Assembly (NCBI GenBank): GCA_002395155.1
Contig: DGWD01000009.1
Span: 1 to 56,118, forward strand
Source: Treponema sp. UBA4267
Lineage (GTDB): Bacteria > Spirochaetota > Spirochaetia > Treponematales > Treponemataceae
Reading direction: 5' to 3'
Length of the DNA: 56,118 nucleotides
Below are positions 50,042 to 56,118 of the stretch, piece after piece; the first letter of the stretch is position 1; the number at the start of each line of letters is the position of its first letter. Made by a program: the position numbers and the translations under genes. The notes under the pieces were generated by a model. The model did no database searches and was not told the DNA's origin. It was given only the letters and a program-made list of their open reading frames with translations.

Positions 50042-50785
50042 ATGTCAGGACACAGTAAATGGGCCACCATTAAACATGCAAAAGGTTTAGCCGATGCAAA
50101 ACGCGGTAAGATCTTTACAAAATTTATTAAGGAAATTTCTATCGCAGCTCGTATGGGCGGTGGAGATCCTAACTCAAACCCACGTCTTCGTACTGTTATT
50201 ATTAAAGCACGTGCTGCAAACATGCCAAAAGATAACATTGAACGTGCTATCAAGAAAGGTACAGGTGAAGATGGCGGAGCAGCTTACGAAGAATTTGTAT
50301 ACGAAGGATATGCTCCTGGTGGTGTTGCTGTAATGGTTGAAGTTCTTTCTGATAACAAGAACCGTGCTGCAGCAGATATTAAGAACATTTTCTCTAAAAG
50401 CGGTGGAAACCTCGGAACTTCTGGTTCAGTTTCTCGTATGTTCCAGAGAAAAGGTACAATCGAACTTGATGCTGAAAAAGTATCAGAAGATGAAGTTATG
50501 GAAGTAGCTTTGGAAGCTGGTGCTGACGATATCGTAAATGAAGACGGAGTAATCACAGTTACTACAAGTCCAGATGCATTCTCTGCAGTAGCTGATGCAT
50601 TGTCAGAAAAAGGATTTGAAACACTTTCTGCTGATGTTGGATTAGTTCCAGATGCATACACTCCAGTTGATAAAGAAACAGCTGCAAAAGTTCAGAAGAT
50701 GATTGATCGTCTTGAAGACAACGATGATGTTCAGAATGTATACCATACAGCTGAATATCCAGACGACTTCGAACCTGAGGAATAG
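50042..50785 (+). CDS. yebC: YebC/PmpR-family protein
   Basis: This 247-residue protein shows the family signature MSGHSKWATIKHAKGLADAKR, NPRLRTVIIKARAANMPKDNIERAI and EGYAPGGVAVMVEVLSDNKNRAA. YebC proteins have been described as transcription regulators and, more recently, as factors aiding ribosomes at proline stretches. AAGGAG lies before the start. It is upstream of ruvC-ruvA-ruvB as in many bacteria, but here a terminator and a dispersed repeat lie between. Confidence 0.96.
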   Translation: MSGHSKWATIKHAKGLADAKRGKIFTKFIKEISIAARMGGGDPNSNPRLRTVIIKARAANMPKDNIERAIKKGTGEDGGAAYEEFVYEGYAPGGVAVMVEVLSDNKNRAAADIKNIFSKSGGNLGTSGSVSRMFQRKGTIELDAEKVSEDEVMEVALEAGADDIVNEDGVITVTTSPDAFSAVADALSEKGFETLSADVGLVPDAYTPVDKETAAKVQKMIDRLEDNDDVQNVYHTAEYPDDFEPEE

Positions 50786-50893
50786 CGAGCAAATCTGAGC
50801 AGTGCGCAAGATTTGACGAGCGTGTAAATAGTAACTGCGTTAAATAAAAGTGCGAAAGCAATTTTATAGCAGTCTCAACTATACTTTTTTATC

Positions 50894-50927
50894 AAAAATC
50901 CGTTCACCACTGAACGGATTTTTTTTT
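50894..50927 (+). terminator. Intrinsic terminator after yebC
   Basis: AATCCGTTCA and TGAACGGATT form a 10-bp perfect core stem around CCAC, flanked by A5 and T8. It ends exactly where the dispersed repeat copy 2 begins. The 50786-50893 stretch between yebC and the stem contains no gene that I can see. Confidence 0.9.
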
Positions 50928-51003
50928 ATTGAGGGTTTATTACAAAACCCTCAAAACGGCGAAGTCAAGGCTTTAAGCGTGAGCGTGCCTTGACTCGACG
51001 TAT
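50928..51003 (+). repeat. Dispersed hairpin repeat, copy 2
   Basis: It is 76 bp and identical to copy 1 at 2427-2502 except for one base (GAGGG instead of GGGGG near the start). As at copy 1, it follows directly on the T run of an intrinsic terminator. Confidence 0.85.
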
Positions 51004-51041
51004 ATTTAAAAACAAATGATTTTAGTCTATAATCAATTTAA

Positions 51042-51605
51042 ATGATTAATGATAAGCCTAAGTTTGAACCTCTTCCAGGTTCGGAAAATGTTACTTCTTT
51101 AAATAAAAAATCAATTCGACGCGTATTAGGAATAGACCCGGGGCTTGCAAATACAGGTTTTGGCCTTGTAGATTATATTGACGGACGTTATCGTATGGTA
51201 GCTTATGGTTGTATTACAACAAAAGCGGAGCAGCCACATGGAGAAAGACTTCTTACAATTTATAACAGGCTTATTGCCATAATTCAGGAATTTAAGCCAG
51301 ATGAAGCTGGTATGGAAACTTTGTATTTTGCAAGGAATGTTACTTCTGCAATGGGGGTAGCTGAAGCTCGCGGGGTAGTGACACTCTGTCTTGCTCAGAA
51401 TAATATTCCTCTTGGTGAATATCAGCCTAATCAGATAAAACAGGCTGTTACAGGAACTGCCGCCGCTGATAAAAAACTGGTCGAACGCTATGTAAAAATA
51501 TTACTAGGCTTAAAAACTGAACCAAGGCCTGATCATGCAGCAGATGCACTTGCAGGTGCTATTACACACTTGCATTATTCCCGAAAGTTTTCATTTATTT
51601 TATAA
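51042..51605 (+). CDS. ruvC: Crossover junction endodeoxyribonuclease RuvC
   Basis: The 187-residue protein has catalytic carboxylates in VLGIDPGLANTGFG, AGMETLYFARN and PDHAADALAGAI. It resolves Holliday junctions. About 27 N-terminal residues precede the usual start (RRVLGIDPG), so an internal start is possible, but the ATG at 51042 lies 8 nt after TATAAT (51028-51033) and would fit a leaderless transcript. No ribosome site is visible. ruvA begins 7 nt after its stop. Confidence 0.94.
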   Translation: MINDKPKFEPLPGSENVTSLNKKSIRRVLGIDPGLANTGFGLVDYIDGRYRMVAYGCITTKAEQPHGERLLTIYNRLIAIIQEFKPDEAGMETLYFARNVTSAMGVAEARGVVTLCLAQNNIPLGEYQPNQIKQAVTGTAAADKKLVERYVKILLGLKTEPRPDHAADALAGAITHLHYSRKFSFIL

Positions 51606-51612
51606 TGTGGAT

Positions 51613-52233
51613 ATGTTTAATTCGCTAAGTGGAATAATTACCGGAAAATTTCCAAAACAGGTTTTTTTAGATACTCATGGGGTGGAGTGGGATTTATGTG
51701 TTCCTGATTCAAATCTTGATATGCTGCCTCCTGTTGGAAATGAGGCTAGGATTTTTACATGGCTTCAGCATACAGACCAGCTGATGACTTTGTACGGTTT
51801 TGCCAGTGCGGAAGAAAGAACTGTATTTTTGGATTTGCTCAAGGTTGATGGAGTTGGTCCAAAGGGTGCTGTAAAAATTATGAGTGCGGTAAGCAGCGGC
51901 CGTCTTATGGATGTGCTTGAAAAAGGCGATCTTGAAATGCTGGAAAAAATACCTGGCGTTGGTAAGAAGACTGCAGGAAAGATGATGCTTACGCTTAAGG
52001 GAAAACTTACGCTTAGGGAAAGTTCTTCTGCCGATATGGTTAGAATTACTGCGGCTTCTCCTTATGCAGATGTTGTTTTGTCTCTTGCAAGCATGGGCTA
52101 CGATAAAAAAGTGGTTGAACAGAAAGTTGCCCAGCTGGTAGAAGTTCTTACAAATGATGCTTCTTTTGCAGGAAAAAGTCAGAAGGAAAGGGAAGATATT
52201 CTTTTCCGCCGGGCAATTGTGGAACTTGCCTAA
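51613..52233 (+). CDS. ruvA: Holliday junction branch migration protein RuvA
   Basis: The 206-residue protein starts MFNSLSGIITGKFPKQVFLDTHGVEW (OB-fold domain). It has paired helix-hairpin-helix motifs (LLKVDGVGPKGAVKIM, LEKIPGVGKKTAGKMM) and a C-terminal helical domain that binds RuvB. It targets RuvB to four-way junctions. The frame is open into ruvC, but the ATG at 51613 is the family start. The ribosome site is weak. Confidence 0.95.
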   Translation: MFNSLSGIITGKFPKQVFLDTHGVEWDLCVPDSNLDMLPPVGNEARIFTWLQHTDQLMTLYGFASAEERTVFLDLLKVDGVGPKGAVKIMSAVSSGRLMDVLEKGDLEMLEKIPGVGKKTAGKMMLTLKGKLTLRESSSADMVRITAASPYADVVLSLASMGYDKKVVEQKVAQLVEVLTNDASFAGKSQKEREDILFRRAIVELA

Positions 52234-52239
52234 AATAGC

Positions 52240-52328
52240 AAATGCGTTAAAAACGATAGTCCATCGGGACTATCGTTTAGCATTTACGAAAGAATGGCTC
52301 GCGAGATTTATCGAGCGGCTTTTTTTTA
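52240..52328 (+). terminator. Double hairpin and terminator between ruvA and ruvB
   Basis: The first structure has AAACGATAGTC (52251-52261) with GACTATCGTTT (52268-52278), extended by AAATGC (52240-52245) with GCATTT (52280-52285). The second, GCTCG (52297-52301) with CGAGC (52312-52316), is followed by GGC and eight T and resembles a rho-independent terminator. It may uncouple ruvB from ruvCA. Confidence 0.65.
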
Positions 52329-52348
52329 GTATACTGAGGATTTAGAAT

Positions 52349-53398
52349 ATGAACGAAAATGAAGATTTTTCCGCTATTGTACGGGCTGATTTACGGGACA
52401 GATTTGATGAACAGGACAATAAGCTTCGCCCAACCATGCTTTCTGACTTTTTGGGTCAGGAAAGTGTAAAGAAAAATCTTTCTACATTTATAGAGGCTGC
52501 CAAGTTACGTGAGGAGCCTCTTGATCATCTTCTTTTGATCGGTCCTCCGGGTCTTGGAAAAACCACTTTGGCCCAGATTACCGCCCACGAACTTGGAGTT
52601 GATTTTAAGGTAACTTCTGCTCCGGCTTTAGATAAGCCAAAGGATTTAGCTGGAATTCTTTCTACAATTACACCGCGTACTGTTTTTTTTATAGATGAAA
52701 TTCACCGATTAAAACCTGCCATTGAAGAAATGCTTTACATTGCCATGGAAGATTTTGAGCTGGACTGGATTATAGGGCAGGGGGCTGCGGCACGCACAGT
52801 TCGTATTCCAATTCCGCCTTTTACTCTGGTAGGGGCAACTACAAAGGCTGGTTCAGTAAGTTCTCCGCTGCGTTCACGCTTTGGTTTTATTCCACGTTTT
52901 GAGTTTTACACCCAGAAGGAACTTGCTTCCATTATTAAACGTTCCGCTTCAATTTTAGAAATTGGGATTGAAGAAGATGCTGCCATGCTCTTAGCTCTGT
53001 GCTGCCGTGGAACACCTCGTGTTGCAAACAGGGTTTTACGCCGCATGAGAGACTTTGCCCAGGTTGCAGGAAGCAATACAATTACTGTTGAAATTGTAGA
53101 TGAAGGATTACGCCGTCTTGAAATTGACGAAATTGGTCTTGAAAAATATGACAGGGAAATCTTACGTTCAATTATAGAAAACTTTGGAGGCGGCCCTGTT
53201 GGTGCTGAAACTCTTGCTATTTCTATTGGAGAAAGTATTGATACCCTGGAAGATTATTACGAGCCTTACCTTATTCAGTGCGGACTTTTACAGAGAACTC
53301 CCCGCGGACGAATGGTAACTGAAAAAGCCTATAGTCATCTGGGCCTTTCTCACGCAAACGATTCTAATGACGGCGGAGAGCAGGGAACTCTTTTTTAG
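52349..53398 (+). CDS. ruvB: Holliday junction branch migration DNA helicase RuvB
   Basis: The 349-residue AAA+ motor has Walker A GPPGLGKT at residues 65-72, Walker B VFFIDEIHRL, ATTKAGSVSSPLRSRFGF with the sensor and arginine finger, and a C-terminal winged helix (YEPYLIQCGLLQRTPRGRMVT). GAGGA lies 9 nt before the ATG. It is separated from ruvA by 115 nt with hairpins, so it may have its own promoter. Confidence 0.97.
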   Translation: MNENEDFSAIVRADLRDRFDEQDNKLRPTMLSDFLGQESVKKNLSTFIEAAKLREEPLDHLLLIGPPGLGKTTLAQITAHELGVDFKVTSAPALDKPKDLAGILSTITPRTVFFIDEIHRLKPAIEEMLYIAMEDFELDWIIGQGAAARTVRIPIPPFTLVGATTKAGSVSSPLRSRFGFIPRFEFYTQKELASIIKRSASILEIGIEEDAAMLLALCCRGTPRVANRVLRRMRDFAQVAGSNTITVEIVDEGLRRLEIDEIGLEKYDREILRSIIENFGGGPVGAETLAISIGESIDTLEDYYEPYLIQCGLLQRTPRGRMVTEKAYSHLGLSHANDSNDGGEQGTLF

Positions 53399-53502
53399 GC
53401 AAACAAAACTTTTTTTTGTTTGAAAACTAGAAGTTTACATATTTTAATGATTGCGACTTTCATAATCTGCAAGAACTATATATTTATTGGAAAAAGACAA
53501 AT

Positions 53503-53605
53503 TAAAAAAGTCCCACCAGAAGCGGGACTGTAGTCAAATGACTTCGGCATATAGCCTTATTGTGATTTGATTTCTATATTTAGAATATCATTGTATAATA
53601 AATAA
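53503..53605 (-). ncRNA. Type II CRISPR tracrRNA
   Basis: Read on the minus strand, three tracrRNA elements appear in order. An anti-repeat (53559-53600) contains ATTCTAA and AAATCAC. Next is the conserved nexus AATAAGGCTATATGCCGAAG (hairpin GGC/GCC at 53546-53556), close to the AAGGCTTCATGCCGAAAT of Streptococcus thermophilus CRISPR1. A small AGTCA/TGACT hairpin (53532-53543) and a terminator stem AGTCCC/GGGACT (53509-53529) with six T follow. The anti-repeat can pair with the degenerate repeat at 53717-53753. The 5' end is approximate. It is divergent from the cas9 remnant. Confidence 0.8.
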
Positions 53606-53645
53606 AACAAGTGAACCATATAAAAAACAGTAAGGAATGTATTGT

Positions 53646-53717
53646 ATGAAAGTTTTAGGCTTAGATATAGGAACAAATTCAATCGTTTGGGGAATTGTAG
53701 ATGAACTCCGAAGATAG
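53646..53717 (+). pseudogene. cas9: cas9 remnant: first ~20 codons only
   Basis: A 23-codon frame begins MKVLGLDIGTNSIVWGIVDE and stops after LRR. This is the start of Cas9 with its RuvC-I motif, including the catalytic Asp of LGLDIGTNS, at the expected position right after Met1. AAGGA lies 9 nt before the ATG. The remaining ~1000 or more codons, including HNH and RuvC-II/III, are missing: within a few bases the sequence passes into CRISPR-repeat-like DNA. The locus cannot make Cas9. Confidence 0.85.
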
Positions 53718-53753
53718 TCATACATACAAATTCTAATTTTGATAAAATCACTC
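53717..53753 (-). CRISPR. Single degenerate type II CRISPR repeat
   Basis: On the minus strand GAGTGATTT is followed by TTAGAATTTGTATG within a unit of about 37 nt. GTGATTT, TTAGAAT and TTGTAT are complementary, in order, to AAATCAC, ATTCTAA and ATACAA of the adjacent tracrRNA anti-repeat, with internal bulges typical of such duplexes. No second repeat and no spacer were found here. The exact ends are uncertain. Confidence 0.55.
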
Positions 53754-53760
53754 TTAAATC

Positions 53761-53795
53761 TGGACAAATCCACTTTTCAAAAGTGGATTTGTCCA
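53761..53795. promoter_or_regulatory. 35-bp perfect palindrome in the promoter of the DUF4143 ATPase
   Basis: Arms GGACAAATCCACTTTT (53762-53777) and AAAAGTGGATTTGTCC (53779-53794), extended by an outer T/A pair, are perfect around one C. TTTTCA (53774-53779) at its centre and TATTAT (53797-53802) have 17-nt spacing and could be -35 and -10 boxes. An operator is likely; a transposon-related inverted repeat is possible. Confidence 0.7.
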
Positions 53796-53808
53796 TTATT
53801 ATATAACT

Positions 53809-54978
53809 GTGGTAAACAGAAAAATTGCAAATCAGCTTAATTCTCTTCTTTCAATGTATCCGATTGTAACCATAACCGGTCCGCGTCAGTCTGGGAAAAC
53901 AACTCTTGCAAGAATGTTGCTCCCCGATTGGCAATATGTTTCACTAGAAGACCCTGAAATAAGGGAATTTTGTATCAGCGACTGCAAAGGCTTTTTAAAA
54001 ACATTTCCAAACCATACAATAATTGACGAGGCTCAGAGAGTTCCCCCACTTTTTTCCTACCTTCAAACACATGTAGACCTTGCAGGAGAAAAAGGTATGT
54101 ATGTACTTACAGGTTCCCAAAACCTGAACATGATGGAAGCAATTTCCCAATCGTTGGCTGGCCGCACATCAATCTTAAAATTACTGCCTTTCTCTTATGA
54201 CGAACAGAAAGAAGCTGAAATTTTACCAGATAATGTAGAAGAACAAATATTTACTGGCGGCTACCCGCGTATTTTTGATGCACATATTCCACCACAGCAG
54301 TTCTATCGCGACTACATAAACCTTTATGTTGAACGTGATGTAAGACAACTTAAGAATATCGGAAATCTTGAAACTTTTACAAGATTTGTAAAGTTATGTG
54401 CAGGAAGAATCGGTCAGCTGCTCAACTATCAGAACCTGGCTGATGACTGTGGAATCGGAGCAACCACGGCAAAAGAGTGGATTTCTCTTTTGGAAACAAG
54501 TTTTATCATCTATCTCCTAAAGCCTGACTACAGAAACTACACAAAGCGTCTTGTAAAAAGCCCGAAACTCTATTTTACAGACACAGGACTTGCCTGCTCT
54601 TTGCTGGAAATTCAAAATGCAGAACAACTCAAATCTCACTATTTGCGTGGCAATCTCTTTGAAAATCTTGCCATAAACAGATTCAGGTCAGCAAGCTACA
54701 ATAATGGAAAAGAGCCAAACCTTTCCTTCTGGCGTGACAAAAACGGTATGGAGATTGACTTAATAACAAACACCATTCTGCAAGACGGAAAAGAGCAGCC
54801 TATTGCCTGGGAAATAAAGGCAGGAGCTACATATTCAGCTGATTACTTCAAAAACCTTAAGCACTGGGCAATGTTAGCCAATATAAGTAAAGAGTTTTGC
54901 AAGGTTATTTATACCGGAGATACCAATATTCAAACACAATTTGGCGACTTATTGTCATGGAATCATTCTTTGTCTTAA
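53809..54978 (+). CDS. AAA-family ATPase with DUF4143 domain
   Basis: This 389-residue protein has Walker A TGPRQSGKT near residues 23-31, Walker B TIIDEAQRVP with Asp73-Glu74, YVLTGSQNLNMM, the linker ERDVRQLKNIGNLETF and a C-terminal DUF4143 nuclease-like part with WRDKNGMEIDLI and AWEIKAGATYS. The E-x-D and E-I-K pattern resembles a PD-(D/E)XK site. These ATPases are common accessory genes of unknown role. The start is GTG at 53809, 6 nt after a TATTAT box, with no ribosome site. It is flanked by the CRISPR wreck and alkD. Confidence 0.85.
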   Translation: MVNRKIANQLNSLLSMYPIVTITGPRQSGKTTLARMLLPDWQYVSLEDPEIREFCISDCKGFLKTFPNHTIIDEAQRVPPLFSYLQTHVDLAGEKGMYVLTGSQNLNMMEAISQSLAGRTSILKLLPFSYDEQKEAEILPDNVEEQIFTGGYPRIFDAHIPPQQFYRDYINLYVERDVRQLKNIGNLETFTRFVKLCAGRIGQLLNYQNLADDCGIGATTAKEWISLLETSFIIYLLKPDYRNYTKRLVKSPKLYFTDTGLACSLLEIQNAEQLKSHYLRGNLFENLAINRFRSASYNNGKEPNLSFWRDKNGMEIDLITNTILQDGKEQPIAWEIKAGATYSADYFKNLKHWAMLANISKEFCKVIYTGDTNIQTQFGDLLSWNHSLS

Positions 54979-55117
54979 CGACTGTGTGCCGACAAAGACC
55001 ATAAATAACAAGAAAAATCATCATTTTTATGATGTAAAAAAAACTTGTAAGTCTTTGTATAATATGGTTTTAGAAAACTCATATTATTTTACATCAAAGA
55101 CTGAAATCAAAAAAAAA

Positions 55118-55873
55118 CTACTTTCTCAAAGCTTTCATTTTCTCTTTAATTTCTTCGTTTACGCGGAAAGATTCGCACATTTTTTGAATGGCTTTATTGT
55201 AAGTCCAGCCATCCAGATGATTTTGAGGGCTTTTCATGTAAGACAGGCATTTTTCTGGAAACTTAGCGGCAAGTGTTGCCACTGCCCAGGCGACTCCCAT
55301 TTTTGCGTAGTAATAGTCGGATTTGTCGGGCCTTTCTCCGGTGTATAAAGAATCGAGTGCCTGTATAACATCATCTATATAATCATCATTTAAATAATGG
55401 CTCATGAGCATGACTGCGACTACACGAACTTCAAATTCTCTGTGGCTTTGTGCATATTTCATAAAAAAATCCCAGCAGATTTTCTGGTTTTGAGGTTTTT
55501 CACAGATTTTAAAGGTCTGGCAGAAGGAATCGTTTACAGACCAGTCGTGGATTTTTGGAATAAAATCATCAGCACAGGCAAGGATTTCGCTTAAATCATC
55601 TTTTGCATAGCCAATCACCATGGCTTGAAGTGTTTCCATTTCGAAAGAATCCATAGGATTTTGACCAAGGAACTTTTTGTAATCATCCTTTGCAATTTTT
55701 TTTGCAAGTTTACGGAGTTCTGGAAGTCTTACACCAAGCATTGGCAGACTTGTTGGATTTAAGGCCTTAGAAAAATCTGCATATTGAGAAGAAGATCCAT
55801 CATCAGACTTTGCTGCAGATTTTTCTGCTCCGGCTAGTTTGTATAATTCATCTTTTATTTCTTTAATTTCCAT
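55118..55873 (-). CDS. AlkD-like DNA alkylation repair protein
   Basis: This 251-residue all-helical protein has the HEAT-like repeats of AlkD: MLGVRLPELRKLAKKI, DSFEMETLQAMVIGYA, IPKIHDWSVNDSFCQTFK, REFEVRVVAVMLMSHYL and YYYAKMGVAWAVATLAAKF. The WSVNDSFCQ and YYAKMGVAWAVA motifs are the AlkD substrate region. AlkD excises 3- and 7-alkylpurines. It has an upstream TTGTCT-17-TACAAT promoter and no ribosome site. It converges on the ATPase gene; a weak CATCAT/ATGATG hairpin lies between them. Confidence 0.88.
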   Translation of the reverse strand: MEIKEIKDELYKLAGAEKSAAKSDDGSSSQYADFSKALNPTSLPMLGVRLPELRKLAKKIAKDDYKKFLGQNPMDSFEMETLQAMVIGYAKDDLSEILACADDFIPKIHDWSVNDSFCQTFKICEKPQNQKICWDFFMKYAQSHREFEVRVVAVMLMSHYLNDDYIDDVIQALDSLYTGERPDKSDYYYAKMGVAWAVATLAAKFPEKCLSYMKSPQNHLDGWTYNKAIQKMCESFRVNEEIKEKMKALRK

Positions 55874-55879
55874 AAAAAA

Positions 55880-55908
55880 ATTGTAACATTGTATTTGTAA
55901 TGAGACAA
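55880..55908 (-). promoter_or_regulatory. alkD promoter, candidate leaderless start
   Basis: On the minus strand TTGTCT (55903-55908) and TACAAT (55880-55885) have 17-nt spacing, and the -10 ends 6 nt before the ATG at 55873. No ribosome site can fit. Confidence 0.6.
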
Positions 55909-56010
55909 CTGCAAGGGGAAATTGTATAAATTACGAATCAGGGCTTACCTAGTATAAAAATACTTTCTAAAAAAAATGCCTCCCAGTCGTAAAATCGTCT
56001 TGTCGAAACC

Positions 56011-56073
56011 GCGGACTCGTCCGCTACACGCTGATTATGCATGAAATTATATACGTTTGCCGCCAGAGCGGCA
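56011..56073. repeat. Two GC-rich hairpins in the terminal intergenic region
   Basis: GCGGAC-TC-GTCCGC (56011-56024) and TGCCGC-CAGA-GCGGCA (56058-56073) are perfect stems with short loops in a stretch clearly richer in G and C than its surroundings. They lie beside the inverted repeat copy 3 and may belong to the same or a related non-coding element. I see no gene in 55874-56118. Confidence 0.6.
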
Positions 56074-56078
56074 GCATA

Positions 56079-56118
56079 ATACGTCGAGTCAAGGCACGCT
56101 CACGCTTAAAGCCTTGAC
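56079..56118 (-). repeat. Dispersed hairpin repeat, copy 3 (inverted, cut by window edge)
   Basis: The last 40 bases are the exact reverse complement of 2463-2502, which is the GTCAAGGC/GCCTTGAC hairpin part of copies 1 and 2. The element continues beyond the window. Confidence 0.85.

Noticed and set aside
53399..53423. CAAACAAAA/TTTTGTTTG hairpin after ruvB as a terminator
   Set aside because: The stem is A/T-rich and is not followed by a T run on the plus strand; support is too weak for a feature.
1..56118. tRNA and rRNA genes
   Set aside because: No cloverleaf-like TTCGA-containing segments or conserved rRNA sequence were recognised on either strand by eye; a covariance scan would be needed to exclude them fully.

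Overview
The window is an AT-rich chromosomal segment from a spirochaete of the Treponema lineage; species not resolved. The support is two periplasmic-flagellar sheath genes of the FlaA type next to class II fructose-bisphosphate aldolase, a reduced mraZ-rsmH-ftsL-murF-ftsW-ftsQ-ftsA-ftsZ cluster running into xer-dprA-topA, and a long flgB-flgC-fliE-fliF-fliG-fliH-fliI-fliJ motor and export cluster downstream of hslU. No rRNA or tRNA gene was seen.

Layout. 1-2.4 kb: aldolase (minus, cut by the window edge) and two flaA genes behind a sigma-28-like promoter. 2.5-3.3 kb: a lone unknown gene. 3.4-16.4 kb: division and peptidoglycan genes under a MraZ-box promoter, then a Xer recombinase, a TPR lipoprotein, dprA and topA, closed by a strong terminator. 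16.4-21.6 kb: a small secreted protein and a four-gene glycerol operon (glpK, a GlpA-like dehydrogenase, an FAD oxidoreductase and a DUF1667 protein) with a palindromic operator abutting the glpK start. 21.7-24.3 kb: two toxin-antitoxin modules (HipBA and HepT/MNT). 24.4-36.5 kb: xerC-hslV and hslU, split by about 9 kb of accessory genes. These include a FlhB C-domain paralogue without the NPTH cleavage site, an ankyrin protein with a predicted nucleic-acid-binding tail, and an envelope-type cluster of lipoproteins, a CsgG-like/FGE protein, a RipA-like membrane protein and three zinc-ribbon proteins, with a divergent XRE regulator. 36.5-39 kb: an EamA transporter, an M15 peptidase and an MBL hydrolase. 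39.1-46.3 kb: the flagellar cluster. 46.4-50 kb: a uridine-kinase-like fusion protein, a lipoprotein with a permuted-papain signature and a small secreted protein. 50-53.4 kb: yebC and ruvC-ruvA-ruvB. 53.4-56.1 kb: the wreck of a type II CRISPR-Cas locus, an AAA/DUF4143 ATPase, alkD and the end of a dispersed repeat.

Most noteworthy: (1) an apparently intact tracrRNA beside the first ~20 codons of cas9 and a single degenerate repeat, with the rest of the CRISPR locus gone; (2) the split hslV/hslU pair, each half behind a nearly identical promoter, with the accessory cluster between them; (3) a recurring promoter layout in which the -10 box lies 6-8 nt before the start codon, predicting leaderless mRNAs for hslV, hslU, hipB, the MNT antitoxin, the ankyrin gene, ruvC, alkD and the DUF4143 ATPase. 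Genes inside operons mostly carry ordinary ribosome binding sites.

All family assignments were made by reading translated motifs; no database search was run.
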